Shown: positions 10,737 to 22,851 of the stretch, piece after piece
How the letters are laid out: each line of letters starts with the position of its first letter
Numbering within the stretch: position 1 is the stretch's first letter
Assembly (NCBI RefSeq): GCF_016920785.2
Contig: NW_024609846.1
Coordinates: 119,625,473 to 119,689,472, forward strand
DNA length: 64,000 nucleotides
Source of the DNA: Ixodes scapularis
Lineage: Eukaryota > Arthropoda > Arachnida > Ixodida > Ixodidae
Direction: 5' to 3'
Made by a program: the position numbers and the translations under genes
The notes under the pieces: model-generated
What the model was told of the DNA's origin: nothing
Database searches by the model: none
The model's input: only the letters and a program-made list of their open reading frames with translations

Positions 10737-11877
10737 CATTTGTCCACAGCAGTGGAAAAATGAAGTGCCGTGGTACACCGCACTTCATTTTCACTTCACT
10801 TCACTGCAGCGGTACACCTGTGGGGGTTGCAATGCCTACTTCGGCCACGACACTGGCGGAAGCGCAGGAGCAGCGGGAGCGGCGGAGGAGCTCTACCGCT
10901 CCTCCTACGCCGACTAAAAGTGGCCGCGCGCGGCGCTGTTCGCTGGGCGATTGGTAGCTGCTCCTAGCGGCCGCACGGTGCCCATCGAGTCTCGAAATCC
11001 AGTACATTCCGGTCTCGGAAAATTAAATCGTTTACATTACTTTCGAATGATAAACCTTCCCCAGAGCATTTCCGTGGGAGCGCCCTTGAGGACGCTTTCC
11101 CCGCAGCTAGGCGTATAGCGAGGAAGCAATATCCGTCGCCATTTTGGAACTGAGCCGAAACAGAAGCGTAAAAAATATTGTCATTCGATTTAGAAACATC
11201 CCTGCAGTTCGTGCTAAGTAACAATGTTAACCTCCGGAGCATCGGCCATTTTTTTTTTTTTTAGATTATTATTATTTGAGTTTTCGGGTGTCCGCTATTC
11301 TTATGTTTTGTTGCACAATATGAATTCTAGGAAAGAATATTTTTTCCTAGAATATGAATAGGAAAGGATAGTCTTGGCATTTTCAATAAATAAGAAAAAA
11401 AAAAAAACGCTGGGCTCTAGGTACGCGCATGACTGATACACAAAGCTGTTGATGTGGGTCCAAAGATAGGTGCTTGGAAGAATCTAGGAGGAGGAGGTGT
11501 GGTTTTAAGGGAAGTGCAAGGGGCCAACCGGAATGAACTGTCTCTCTGACAAAAGGAGAACCGAAATTTTGAAAGCGTTTTCCGACGTTACGAACTCGTA
11601 CCAAAGGTTTGATCCATACTAAAAAATTAAAAAAAAGCTCACCGCAAAATTGCGTCGCGGAGTGGATTTTTTTTTTTTAATGTTTATTATGATAGTGTTT
11701 TCACTCCAATAAGTCAGGCACGCCTACTTTACCTCAAACCACTCGGAAAAAGCAGTCGCTGCAGCTTATGGATGAAACTCTGTGAATGCCCAAACTATAA
11801 ATACGTTCAGGCCTAAAAAAGATGAAGAAAAAGCAGTACGCGTTGCGACACTCAGTACCAGTTAAGCCATAGACTCC

Positions 11878-12188
11878 TATATACATACAAAGCCTGGCAG
11901 TTTGACGACGGAGCCACAGAGTGCCCGGTCGCAGATTTGGAGTTGCGAGGATCTGGTAGCACAGAGCATCAAAGAGCCGTTTCTCGGGGAATCTGGACGT
12001 CAGCGCACAGCTTTTGCAGCGGCGAGGACCCAAAGCACACTTGTTCGCTCGGGAGAAGTGTGTTTAGGCACCTCGCCGCAGCGGGGCGCCAGTCACGTGG
12101 CTCTCTCATCCGTTGTCTGCCGCTCCACCTTTTCCATTTCGGCGGCAGCTTCTTGTGGCGATCTGCCAGGCTTTGTCAGTATATAGGA
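11878..12188. mobile_element. MITE with CAAAGCCTGGCAG inverted ends
   Basis: TATATACATACAAAGCCTGG (from 11879) is matched by the inverted CTGCCAGGCTTTGTCAGTAT ending near 12186. The size is about 310 bp. Short open frames inside have no recognisable product. Confidence 0.55.
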
Positions 12189-12329
12189 GATTATGATTAA
12201 GCTCATGCACCGGTCGCGCTCAGTGTCTAGACACAGAGAGATTCTTTTGAGCTGTGTGGCGATACTATGTGTCGCACAAGTACACCTCGGTCAAACCACT
12301 AGACCACCACTTGGGTAGGGTATGGGGGA

Positions 12330-12622
12330 TCGGTGGCCGACTGAGCTAGCGCACACCAGCTCGGAGCACGTGGAGCGAAAGCTCGCGTTGCAGAACCCAG
12401 GGATCCCGGGCTGAATCCCCACCCCTGTTTGTTTCGATAAGGATGAGTATCGTACCGGTGTGCGGTCGCGTATACTGCGTGATGCACGTTAAAGACCCCA
12501 GGCTAGCGGTTGTACCGCACTGGCTAAATTGCTCATCTACAGCGAGTGACTCGTCGCAACTTTGAAATGGCTGACCAACTACACGCTGTATAAATATCCA
12601 CACAACCCCAATTATTATTATC
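12330..12622 (+). repeat. tRNA-derived SINE (tick Ruka-like)
   Basis: The head GGTGGCCGACTGAGCTAGC resembles an RNA polymerase III A box, and GGGCTGAATCCCC near 12408 resembles a B box. The body contains TGCACGTTAAAGACCCCAGG, a block typical of tick SINEs. It ends in an ATTATTATTAT tail. The comparison with Ruka is from memory of that family and needs a repeat-library search. Confidence 0.6.
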
Positions 12623-12984
12623 CGGGTATGTCGAATTCTACTATTCGCTCGACTTCAGAAAGTTTTTTCGGTGGTCACGAAGGGAGCATGTAGCACAGTC
12701 AGCGTGTCAGCTTATAAAAACCTCCTCGGTGGCCCGCAATTTTTGGCCAGCTTCGGCCTTCGTACGAGAGTGCACGTATGCTTGTCTGTATAGAGGTGAC
12801 ATTTTCAGCCGTCTCTGTTTGCTGGGACACATGTGCGAAAGACACCGTAAATCGCACGTAATTCGGAACAGGGGGAAACAATTGTTCCGCACACTTTCTT
12901 CTTAGAAATAAAAACAACGGCCCGATTAATAAACGTACAGAAAAATCTGGAACGTGTTGTTGACAAAACCTCCATTTGCGCGTT

Positions 12985-13080
12985 ACGTGTCCAGTGACGC
13001 GATTGCTGCGACATTTTCGCCGAACTGCGCCAGAGCGCCTACCCTGCTACATCCTGCTACATTTTGCCGAAATGCAGCGC
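12985..13080 (-). repeat. Interspersed repeat copy 1 (shared with 45637-45720)
   Basis: Contains CCCTGCTACATCCTGCTACA and GCCGAACTGCGCCA. The reverse complement recurs at 45650-45710 (GCGAAATGTAGCAGGATGTA). The repeat carries the tandem word GTAGCAGGAT and TTGGCGCA. Confidence 0.6.
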
Positions 13081-13089
13081 TGGTGCTAA

Positions 13090-13235
13090 CGCTTTACAAG
13101 TAACGGCGTTACCGGTAACGCGCTACTTATTTTCGGTAACGTGTAACGTACTCGCTTCGTTTTCAAAACAGTAACGGGTAACGTACTTACGTTACTTATT
13201 CCGAGGAACGGGTAACGTAGTTACGTTACTCGTTG
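13090..13235. repeat. GTAACG subterminal array (hAT-type end)
   Basis: About ten copies of GTAACG / CGTTAC occur in 145 bp, including GGCGTTACCGGTAACGC and the near-palindrome GTAACGTAGTTACGTTAC. Dense short words near a terminus are typical of hAT elements. No transposase or opposite end is evident nearby. Confidence 0.55.
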
Positions 13236-13693
13236 TATATCCTTCCGAAGACATTAAAAAAAAGGATTACACTTACAATTTTTGTGTGTTTTTAATAATT
13301 TTTAGGCACCATGGGACCTGTAGTGTTTCCGCACGCGCAACAAGCCCGCTGAAGGTCTCCGGGAGCAGACCACGAGGCGGCACCAACGGTCTCGTGCATT
13401 GGCGCTGCCGAACTACAGTTAGGGCGGCGTCACGCTTGCGTGGAACGGTCAGTGAGATCGGTCGATTGATTGTTCGTGTTATGATCGTACAAAGAGATGA
13501 GTGGATCGTGATGCGTTTAAGTTTATATAAGTGACATCGACGTAAAAAATGAAAGACGTTTACAAATCTCTGTAGTGCGAAATTAGAGCGCAGCTCTTGA
13601 GGAGGGGAGGGTATGCCCCCTCCTCTCCTTCTCTCCTGTCCCGCCGCTGAATTTGTTCATGGGTGACGTGACACAAAGTCATGACGTCATTTT

Positions 13694-13770
13694 CCCCGCT
13701 AAACTTAGCGGGGAAATTGAATTGGTCTTGAAGTCACGTGACGTCAATTTCCCCGCTAAATTTAGCGGGG
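13694..13770. repeat. 57-bp minisatellite of nested palindromes, array 1
   Basis: Palindromes CCCCGCTAAATTTAGCGGGG (or one-base variant) occur at 13694-13713 and 13751-13770, exactly 57 bp apart. GTCACGTGACGTCA lies between them. Confidence 0.85.
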
Positions 13771-14659
13771 AAACGTCCCATAATGCAACGCGCGCGGTTA
13801 CGCCGACTCCGCTCAACTCGGAAACGGGCGCCTAAGAGTTGCGCTCTTTAATATAACGTGAGGTGCAGGGAAAAAAAAAATTATCGTGGAGCGATTTATG
13901 ATGATATAGTTCGTGAATCTTTCTTAATTATTTAGCTTATTAGATCGTTTGAGAGCGCAGCTCTTAGGCGACCGCTTCGGCGTCGCCGTCGGAGTCCTCA
14001 GGAGCGGCACGTTGTACAGTCTCCCGCAATATGAAAGGCCCACTGGGAGCGCGCGGCCGAGACGGTCACTGGCGGGGACGCTGCGCTCGCTACTTGCGAT
14101 TTTAGTCTCTCCCGAGAGGAGGGCTCACTCGAGGCTGGAGCTCAAGCGCATAGCGCGCATGTCACTTTCTGGTTTAGGTTTCATGGCGGAGAGCAGTTCG
14201 TCAGCGTCATGCCAGAAATTGGCCCGAGCCAAGGCGATTATTCTGACTATGTTAAAGCGTGATATGCGTGCCATCCTTCTAACTAAGAATGCGCTCTTCG
14301 CCGCATTTTATCTTTTAAACCGAAACCGAAAACTGTTTAGCGCGTTCAAGCCCTGTTGAGCCCCGAGTGAGTATCCTCCCCTTCAAGCAGAATGGAATCG
14401 CCCCGAGCGCGCGCAGCGCTCCTGCCCGCCGCCGTCTCGGCCGTGTCGGCCACGTTTGTCTTTCATATTGCTGGACACGGTTCCTGAAGAAAACTGCAGC
14501 TATAATATATAGCTATAATGATATAGTATACATGATAGACTGCGACATGCTGACAATATATTTTAGAGCGCGGCTCTTCGGAGCCCGTTTCCGCGTTGAG
14601 CAGCATCGCTGTCGCCGTCAGCGTAATTGCGCGCGTTGCATTATGGGACGTCACTGTCT

Positions 14660-14854
14660 CCCCGCTAAATTTAGCGAGGTAGCTGAATTGGTGTTCAAGT
14701 CACGTGACGTAGATTTTCCCACTAAATCTAGCGGAGAAACTGAATTTATTCATAGGTGATTCATGTGACGTCATTTTCCAAGGTAAATTTAGCGGGCAAA
14801 TTGAATTGGTGTTGAGGTCACGTGGCGTCAATTTTTCAGCTAAATTTAGCGGGG
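14660..14854. repeat. 57-bp minisatellite of nested palindromes, array 2
   Basis: Four further copies of the CCCCGCTAAATTTAGCGGGG palindrome, partly decayed, start at about 14660, 14717, 14778 and 14835 (spacing 57, 61, 57). GTCACGTGACG-type words lie between them. Confidence 0.8.
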
Positions 14855-15198
14855 AAGCTGTGGGAGGAGGGGAGGGTATGGAGGGGGACGAGGGGAAGGT
14901 ACAGAGGAGGAGGATGGGAGGGTACAAAGGAGGAAGTCAGGGAACGAAAGGGGATGAGGGTGCAGCATCAGTATGTGAGGAGAGTGATCTATGATTGTAT
15001 ATATATATAGATATTTCTTTTTTCAAATTGTTTAGCACGGTATATCGCAAAATCAAAATACCTCAAAAGCTGCGCTCTAATTTCGCATTACAGAGTTTTG
15101 TCAACTTCTTCCATTTTTTTTTTTTTTTCACATAATTTTCAACATAATTGGTATATTCCTGGTTCCAACATAATTGGTGACCCGGACGTGATTCTGCC

Positions 15199-16040
15199 AT
15201 GTCTACGGATCTGGTGAGCCTGCACACCCGGCAAGTGCCTCCCAAGCAAGCGCCGCCTTGGGAATCGCCGCTACCTCAGTCCTCACTTTACCGACGTTTT
15301 GGGCTGAGGATCCAGCGCTCTGGTTCGTACAAGGGGAGAGCAAATTCCGCTTGCACCGCATAACCTCCCAGACCCGGCAATACGAGCTCCTCGTTGACGC
15401 CCTCCCGCCGCAAGCCGCTACCGAGGTGCGGGACGTTTTACTTTCCCCAAGCGGTGACACTCCTTACGAAGTTCTCGAAGAAGCCTTGATCAGTCGTCAC
15501 GTCGCCTCTGAACAACGACGCCTTCAGCAGCTCCTCAGCGCAGAAGAGCCAGGCGACCGTCGACCCGGCCAGTTCTTGCGACACCTGCAACATCTGGGCG
15601 ACAAGGCGGCCTCCATCGACGCCGCCATCCTCCGTGAGCTATTTCTACAACGGCTGCCGGCTTCTGTTTGTGTCGGCCTAGTGGTAGCCCACAGGCTTCC
15701 GCTTGTGGAACTCGCCGAGCTGGCGGATCGAATTATGGAGGTTTCCGGTCCCACCATCGGAGCAACACAGCAGTCTCCAGACCTTGTTTCGGACATCGCT
15801 AAGCTCCGTCAAGAAGTGCAGAACCTGACGACCATCGTGTCCGAGCTTCGGCGGGAATCCCGTGACCATGCTCTATCGTCACAGCAACACTTCGGTCGCG
15901 AAAGTCGCCGTCGACCATCACCGTCGCCTCGCCCTCCAGACAAGTCGCTATGTCGGTACCACCGACAGTTCGGACCGAATGCCCGCCGCTGTTGTTCACC
16001 CTGTTCCTGGAACCAGAAAAACGGGACGGCCGATCGCTAG
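15199..16040 (+). pseudogene. Retroelement gag with frameshift
   Basis: The ATG at 15199 (MSTDLVSLH) follows the primer-binding-like site, but its frame leaves the gag frame by about 15260. The main frame then reads LPTFWAEDPALWFVQGESKF, the start of the capsid-like domain of arthropod gypsy gags. It continues LVDALPPQAATEVRDVL and LLSAEEPGDRRPGQFLRHLQ. Near the end is CRYHRQFGPNARRCCSPCSW, the reduced zinc knuckle seen in these gags. It ends at TAG 16040 and overlaps the pol frame. Confidence 0.8.
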
Positions 16041-17833
16041 TGGCGGCGAGCGACCCATATCGGCCCACCAGCCGCCTCTTCCACATCCACGACAAGATCG
16101 TCGGCACCCGTTTCTTAGTGGACACAGGCGCTGAGGTCAGCATCATTCCATCCTCATTTTTTGATCGCCGGAATCGCGTCCAAACTACATCATTGCAAGC
16201 TGTCAACGCTTCTCCCATCAAAACGTATGGACAAAAATCACTAACGTTGGACCTTGGCCTCCGACGACGGTTCCAGTGGTTGTTCTGGGTTGCAGACGTC
16301 AGCTACGCAATAATTGGAGCAGATTTCCTTCGGAACTTCAACATCTGGGTGGACATGACACAAAGAAGGCTAATTGATGCGACCACTCACCTACAAGTCT
16401 CTGGTATTGTGTCTCGAGCGCCAGCTCTTAGCCCCACTTTCGGCAAGCCACCTTCCAATTTATTTGCCAGCCTGCTCGAGAACTACCCAGACCTCATCAA
16501 GCCGCGCAACATCGGCGAGGTACCTAAACATGACGTCACTCATCATATCGTGACGACGGGCCCGCCTGTTTATTGCCGACCACGTCGACTCGGACCTGAA
16601 AAGCTGCGGGTCGCAAGGCAGGAATTCGACCATATGCTCCAACTCGGAGTCGTACGCCCATCTTCTAGTCCCTGGTCGTCCCCTCTGCACATAGTGCCCA
16701 AAACGAGCGGCGATTGGCGACCGTGCGGGGATTATAGGGCTCTGAACTCAGCTACAATTCCTGACCGGTACCCGATCCCAAACGTTCAAGACTGCACTGC
16801 CTTTTTGAAGGATACCACCATTTACTCGAAGATAGACCTCATAAAGGCTTACCATCAGATTCCGGTTGAACCTGCGGACATACACAAGATGGCCATAACA
16901 ACCCCTTTCGGCCTCTTTGAGTTCGTCACAATGCCGTTTGGGCTGCGTAACGCAGCCCAACCCTTCCAGCGATTTATTGACCAGGTCATCCGCGGTTTGC
17001 CTTTTTGTTTTGCCTACCTCGACGACCTCCTTGGAGCGAGCAAAACCCCGGAGGAACACAAGCGCCATCTCACCACACTGTTCGACAGGCTACACAAGTA
17101 TGGCATTATAATAAACGTGGACAAATGCCAGTTTGGTGTACCAGAGCTGACCTTTCTTGGCCATCACATTGACTGTAGAGGTATCCGACCACTACCAGAC
17201 AAGGTCAAAGTCGTCACCGATTGTCCACAACCTACAACAAAACGCGCCCTCCGGCGATTTCTGGGGCTTTTAAACATTTACAGGCGTTTTCTCCCCACTG
17301 TGCCAAGCTTCTACAGCCATTGGAGACACTGCTTTGCACCTCCAAGGGCGAGAAATCAACGTTGCCATGGCCCCCGGAGGCGTCGATAGCATTTGAGAGC
17401 GTGAAGAAAGAATTAGCTAATGCCACACTCCTCATACACCCGTCTTCAGATGCGCCAACGTGCCTGATGGTCGATGCCTCGGACGTCGCGGTCGGAGGTG
17501 TGTTGCAGCAGAAGATCGCAAATATATAGTCCCCTATATCTTTTTTCTTTTTTTTCTTTTTTTTTTTTTTTTACGTAAACTAGACGCAGAGAGGAAGTAT
17601 AGTACCTTTGGAAGAGAGGTAGTTGCGGCTTACTTAGCCATCAAACATTTCCGACACTTCCTGGAAGGGCGTGCCTTCTTCATAGCCACGGATCACAAAC
17701 CGCTGGTTTATGCCATTCAGTCATCGCACCAAAATCATTCACCACGAGAGCTGCGACATCTTTCCTTCATCGCGGAGTTCACTTCCGATATCCGACACGT
17801 GAAAGGAAAAGAAAACACCCTCGCAGACACATT
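15950..17833 (+). pseudogene. Retroelement pol: protease, reverse transcriptase, RNase H (broken)
   Basis: The long frame 15950-17389 has the aspartic protease motif FLVDTGAEVSIIPS and its partner GADFLRNFNIWVDM. The RT follows, with MPFGLRNAAQPFQRFIDQV and the catalytic YLDDLLGAS at about 17010-17040, then FLGHHIDCRGIRPLPDKVK. A frameshift near 17290 moves the sequence to the frame ending at 17529 (LMVDASDVAVGGVLQQK, the first RNase H Asp). A T-rich insertion at 17530-17575 interrupts it. RNase H resumes with AERKYSTFGREVVAAYLAIK, ATDHKPLVYAI and RHVKGKENTLADTLSR. Integrase is missing. Confidence 0.85.
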
Positions 17834-17942
17834 ATCACGTCCGGGTCACCAATTATGTTGGAACCAGGTATATACCTCTCAACATAGTTTTTATGTACAA
17901 TATTTACAAAAGAAATGAAACTGTCCTGGGCATCGCTCGATG

Positions 17943-18136
17943 TATACTTTGTCTCACCTTAGCATGGACTAACTGCGAAGGCTGTACAAGCGCGAGCGGG
18001 TAGCCTCGACTGACTTGACTGGAGCACCCGCTGCAGGAGCGCTTGTGCAGCAGCCCAAGCGTGATCCAAAGGAAATAGCTCGCGCTTTTAGCATGCGCGG
18101 CTAACAATAGTCCATGCTAAGGTGAGACGAAGTATA
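17943..18136. mobile_element. MITE with 28-bp terminal inverted repeats
   Basis: TATACTTTGTCTCACCTTAG (17943-17970 in full) is repeated inverted at 18109-18136 with one mismatch in 28. The size is 194 bp. It lies directly after the rearranged gypsy element. Confidence 0.8.
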
Positions 18137-18139
18137 GCC

Positions 18140-19045
18140 GCCGGGCCGCTCGGTCGCCGAATCTCCCAGCTCGTGGTGTCTCGTTCTGTGTGTTCGCGCC
18201 GAGATGCTTCTTTTTCATCGTCGCGGAAGCACCACTCGCTCGGCTGCTACAGATTTATCAAGGATACTTGAGTACTGCGAGAACATTTTCTGAACTGCTC
18301 TAAAAGTTGACTTTTTATGTCCACTCTCGCTTAGTTATCTTTACATAGGTTTCATTCGTTCGATGCCTTTGAGAATACAATAAATTAAGTATAAATTAGA
18401 TGGGGCAGTACATGCAAACCTGAAAATAAGCTAAACAAATTCGGCGGGATTTTGTTTTAAGAAAGAGTATTTATTGTTTACATACTGTGTTCTTTTAATG
18501 AAAACTGGTTTTAAAATGTCCTTAATGTTCATAATCGAATGTCAAAAGCTGTATTTTTATCAAAATGAAGAACTCTAGGTTTATTACAACGTTAAAACTC
18601 AAAGGAAACATCAACTTGGGTGCTAGAAATTATTATATTCTAACATTAAGGCGAGTGGAATATGTAGCTAAAATAACCATGCACGGCAGTTCATAGTGCC
18701 CTTCTTCAATGAGCACCTTGTAACTTGCTCCTATGCGTAATAGACGTATGGCTAAATTACCCAAGCATCAAGGACAATGCTGGAAATGCAAGTACACTCG
18801 GATCGCCTTCCCCGTGTAAAAATTTCCAAATAAAGAACCAACATAAAGCGTTGACGAACGCGCGTGTAATATGCCATTTGTTTTAGGTTTTTGCTTTAGA
18901 ACAGTTGCTGCTGCAGGCGCACCTGCTAGCCAGAGAATCAAAGCTGCCATTCTGTTGATGCCATCAAACGGATGCCCAAAATCAGATTGACAAAGTAGAC
19001 CTAGGCACATAAACCTTAACATGATATTCGCACCGGTATATGAAG
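18140..19045. other. No gene seen; AT-rich unique-looking sequence
   Basis: No open frame with recognisable content, no clear repeat structure. Part of the 21.7-kb COQ5 intron. Confidence 0.5.
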
Positions 19046-19059
19046 GAAAATGAAATGTG

Positions 19060-19140
19060 TTTATGCTCCAAAAGTACTTTTTGCTGCTCCAAAATGGACT
19101 ATCGGCTGCTCCAAAACGTGCTCTAAAATGACTCAGACCA
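19060..19140 (-). repeat. TTTTGGAGCAGC 22-bp repeat, short array
   Basis: On the - strand GTTTTGGAGCAGCC, CATTTTGGAGCAGC and ACTTTTGGAGCA follow each other at about 22-bp spacing. This is the same unit as at 43865-44010 in the opposite orientation. Confidence 0.65.
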
Positions 19141-19425
19141 GCCACGTCACTGTATGTGTCATATACCCTCGCTTTTCAAAAATCATTGTGGGGAAAAGAT
19201 TTTGCGTGCTCTGCATTTCGTTGTAATCCTTGGTTGCTTTTTTTCCGCACATCTGTTCCAGCCTTGATTATTCGCCTGCTTAGCAATGCAACGTTCGCTC
19301 AGAAGAAAAAAAAAAAAGAGTTGTTTATATTGTGTGTTTTCACAACAGGTGGTTTGAAAGAGCTTATTCCACATCTTTGTCGGCAATTCTTTCTTTTTTT
19401 TTTTTGCGAGCATAATAGATTATGG

Positions 19426-19470
19426 TATGTGTACAATGTGCCAGATAACATATCTGGTACATTGTACATA
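19426..19470. repeat. 20-bp hairpin
   Basis: TATGTGTACAATGTGCCAGA and TATCTGGTACATTGTACATA form an almost perfect stem with a 3-nt loop. Confidence 0.6.
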
Positions 19471-19806
19471 AACAGCGTAATTTTGCCAAACTTTCAAAAA
19501 TTGCGAGATTTTTCTTTATTTTATTTCACTTTTCGCCTTTACTGATATTACGGTCGAATATTGTTTGTGCAGGCCCCAATGGAGAAAATGAAACGCGGTT
19601 TTTTCGGCTCCCAAAAAATAAACCACGCATCGCAGAAAGCTCAAACTCCTCTAAAACGTCACGCTAGTGGTGGTGACAAGATGCGAAAGTTTTGAGATTA
19701 TGCATGACGTTACCAAGATCAAAAGATGCGAGAAGAAAGATTTTAGTGTGAGCCGGAGTTTACTTACGCCTAATATTCACCCTAGCCAAAAAATTACATT
19801 TTGCGC

Positions 19807-19826
19807 CCCCCCCCCCCCCCCCCCCA
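19807..19826. repeat. Poly-C tract
   Basis: About 20 consecutive C. Similar C/G runs occur at 23399, 24601, 25571, 52536 and 63720. Confidence 0.8.
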
Positions 19827-19837
19827 TACAAAACTGT

Positions 19838-20145
19838 CCTATGGTCGGCTATAGAAAACTCTTTGTATGGTCGGCTTTAGCTATATGGTTCAATTAGCTA
19901 AAGAATATCATGGCTGTCTTTAGAATTTTCTATGGCCGGCTTTATAGGCCTCTTTAACTTTGTTTATGGCCCTATCACTGTCCAGCCATAGCGTTCTTTA
20001 GCTTTTCTATGGCTGGCTCTCTATAGCCTGCATGCTATAGCTGCCTATGGTTTTTCCTTTGATGTCTTTAACCATTAATATGGTCTGCTAAAGAAGGCTT
20101 TATGGGTTTTCTTATGGCTCCCTTTAGCCAGCACACTCTAAAAAG
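19838..20145. repeat. CTATGG / CTTTAG word array
   Basis: About 300 bp contain more than ten copies of TATGG, many as CTATGGYYGGCTTTAG or inverted as GCCATAG and CTAAAG. It resembles a subterminal repeat region but no transposon ends are obvious. Confidence 0.5.
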
Positions 20146-20149
20146 ATGT

Positions 20150-21080
20150 TTTTCAAGTTCCCCCGACTTTAAAACGCTGCATGGTAGATACAGATACATA
20201 TGCATCACTGACCACACAGAATACACAGAACACAAGTAGAACACTCCCCCGCACACCAGCAAAAATGAGCTACAACAATGTGCTACAACCCTGTGCAAGC
20301 ATGGTTTTGAAACCTCCAGACTGTAGTTTTCATCAGAACCATGATTAGACAGGCCTGCAGATTACCGTCGTCTTTTGTCAACTGTTCAACAAAATTTCCT
20401 AAGGAACCGGAAGTTGCCAAACACCGCTCACCCATTGACTGGGCGACTTTGCTATGGCAGATCTCCGCGAAATAAAAGATGCAGCGGGCCCCACGGCCGT
20501 CGAGCGCGAACAGTCCTTGGCACGCGAGCGTCAATTTCACACTCAGCTTAATTTTAGAAATCAAAGATGCACACATCCGATTCTTCCGGACAGCGAAGAT
20601 ACTTGATCGAACGAATCACACTTGAGTTCTTATGCAGATAAAGACTGATTGAAACATTAATTAATATTCGTCTACATAGGTTTTCATTTCATAACACAGG
20701 TCAACTTGGTACTGCGTGAAATATTTAATAAATAAAAGAATCGGTTTTATCTTTATTTTTTTTTTTTTTTTTTTCCATCTTAGAGAAGAATTATTGGCCC
20801 ACGTTAATTTTCGTGTGCATATGAGCTTATGAACAGACGGTTTATGCGAGAGTCCTGAACAACTCCAACGAACCCACACGGAAATAACGAAATTAAAAAG
20901 AAAAAAAAAAGTGATGCATTAATTTTAAGATTTTGTGTCAGCGGAGGACTTCAGAATGGGAGGGCTCTTTTCGCATGGAACCGAGCCTGGGGTTCGGTTC
21001 TATTTTAGTTTCAGACACATCAATTTTCAAAGTTTGAGTGCCAGATTTGTCTCTTCAGCATGCAATAAAGCGTCTGTTCG
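20150..21080. other. No gene seen
   Basis: Only unrecognised short open frames and a poly-T run at about 20756-20775. Within the COQ5 intron. Confidence 0.5.
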
Positions 21081-21816
21081 TTACACGATTAAAATGAAAC
21101 GTGAAGCAGCATCGGTACCATCCTTTTGGTTTTGTTACTCACCCACGCAGTCAAACACAACAGCGATTGTGTCTGTCCAAACAGAACAGTTCGAACAAAT
21201 GCGATATGTCACCAGGGCCCGTTTTCTCGAACGCGAACCGTGGGTTAAAGTTAACTATTGTCCCTAGAAGGGGAAATTCTAGGTCACGTGACTGGGAGAG
21301 CAGGGGCGCCGAGGGAGGAGCAGTACCTAGAAGCAAAATGGCCGCGACATCGCTTAATGAGGGCTAATAGATCTGCTTGGTTCTGCTGAACATTCATTTC
21401 GATCCGGCTGTTATATTAATGACGCACCATTAACCAATTAGCACATCAAGCAAAGCGGTAGTTCAGAGGGACTACTAAACTAACCGACGGCAGCATTCTG
21501 CGAACGCATCACTCTTCAGCAGTCCGGGATCCTAGACATATGACTGTACATAAGCCTTGCAAGTGTTTTTATGGTGAGTAAAAGAATGTTTTGAAACGAG
21601 TGTTCGTATATATTTGTACTAACACGTTTAATTTGTTACACTATGCACGCCAACTCGTGAGCAGCGATTACTTTGCGGAGAAAGGGGGTTATCCTCCATG
21701 AAGTCTTCATTCCGGGTGAACAGCTGGGGCATTGTACTGTTTTTTTGTTCGCAGTGCGCTGACAGTATGCCGACAGCATCGAGGTTTCTACATATCCCCG
21801 GTGGCCAGCAATTCAA

Positions 21817-21847
21817 CGGTGACGAGAAGCTTAGCTTCTCGTCACCG
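21817..21847. repeat. Near-perfect 15-bp palindrome
   Basis: CGGTGACGAGAAGCT, one T, then AGCTTCTCGTCACCG. Confidence 0.7.
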
Positions 21848-22392
21848 GTGGATCGGTTGGGCAAACGGCGGAAGAGGGGGCAGACAGTTGAGATCAGCAG
21901 GAATCGCAGAAACGTGCGTCGCAAGGAACAAAAACGAGACTACAGCACCGGCGTTGCCAGACTGGAAGGCACACGGAAAAGTTATGCTTTGTTTTTGGCG
22001 AAACATATTGAAGGAAATGTTTCTTACATTTTCGAATATTCGTCGACAAACTCTAGCATAGTAGCTAAAATTTCTTCGTACCATCTGAAGCAAATAAATT
22101 GGTCTTCTAGTACAACATTACTTTATTTTGAATTAAAATACCATGCTAGAACGATAACAGCCAGCGGAAAAAGAGGATAAACAAAATGACTGGCTTGTTT
22201 CACCGATAGATGGCGCATCTTACTGCCCAATCAAAAATAATAATTGTCGTTCTATATCCAGCCGTTTATTACAGTACCTAGGTACTTTTTCCTTCCTAGG
22301 CACCGTGGTTTACCAAAATGGGTTTACCATCGCTTCGAGAAAACCGGCCCAGGAGTGTCGCGTGATCGTAACAAGTCGGACGCAAAACTACG

Positions 22393-22423
<31 letters not shown>

Positions 22424-22851
22424 GAATCGTTTGGGATCTAAAATCTAAAATTGCCTTTGGACGTCCGCGTCTGCAACTGTATCCGCATGAATACCAGTCT
22501 CGGGATCGCTGCGGTAGGTCGACGTTGTCACAATCACGATATCTCCATTCGTCGTCCAAAACGCACCGCTCGCTTTTTCCCGGGCACGATCGAGCACGAG
22601 TGGCGCAATCCTTGGCACCCTTCAACTGCGTCCGACAGGCGTAGAGTAGTTTCGCTTTGGCCGGCGCGAACACTCGCGGCGACGCTGCGCAAAAGACCTG
22701 GCGATGCTGCTCTCACTCACACGCTATCCCGTGCACGAAAAACACGAAACAATTACATGCCTGGGTTGATTTGTGGACGTGTTCGTGGGCGTCTAACTTC
22801 CTCGAATGTCCCATGTCTACACAAGTTTCCACTGGGCCGTCAGGTAGGGAT

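Larger units (their letters stand above)
13568..15095. mobile_element. 1.5-kb element with 35-bp terminal inverted repeats and a palindromic minisatellite
   Basis: The left terminus 13568-13602 starts CTCTGTAGTGCGAAATTAGA and the right terminus 15061-15095 is its inverse with two mismatches in 35. Next to the ends is GAGCGCAGCTC, also repeated inside at 13951, 14563 and (inverted) 13834. The interior carries the 57-bp nested-palindrome repeat on both sides and open frames with no recognised product. It looks like a non-autonomous DNA element. Confidence 0.7.
15131..17890 (+). mobile_element. Ty3/gypsy-type retroelement, 3' part replaced by an inverted leader copy
   Basis: Order: a leader ending in a primer-binding-like TTGGTGACCCGGACG (15174-15188), gag, protease, reverse transcriptase, RNase H. 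No integrase or LTR pair is present. Immediately after the RNase H domain (TLSR at about 17830), 17834-17876 is the reverse complement of the leader 15150-15192, with 42 of 43 bases identical. This is an abnormal structure, discussed in the findings. Confidence 0.85.

Noticed and set aside
12330..12420. A functional tRNA gene
   Set aside because: A and B box-like words are present but the cloverleaf is not, and the sequence continues into a SINE body with an ATT tail.
15950..17389. An intact, active retrotransposon polymerase
   Set aside because: The frame is long, but gag and RNase H are frameshifted, integrase is absent and the 3' end is an inverted leader.
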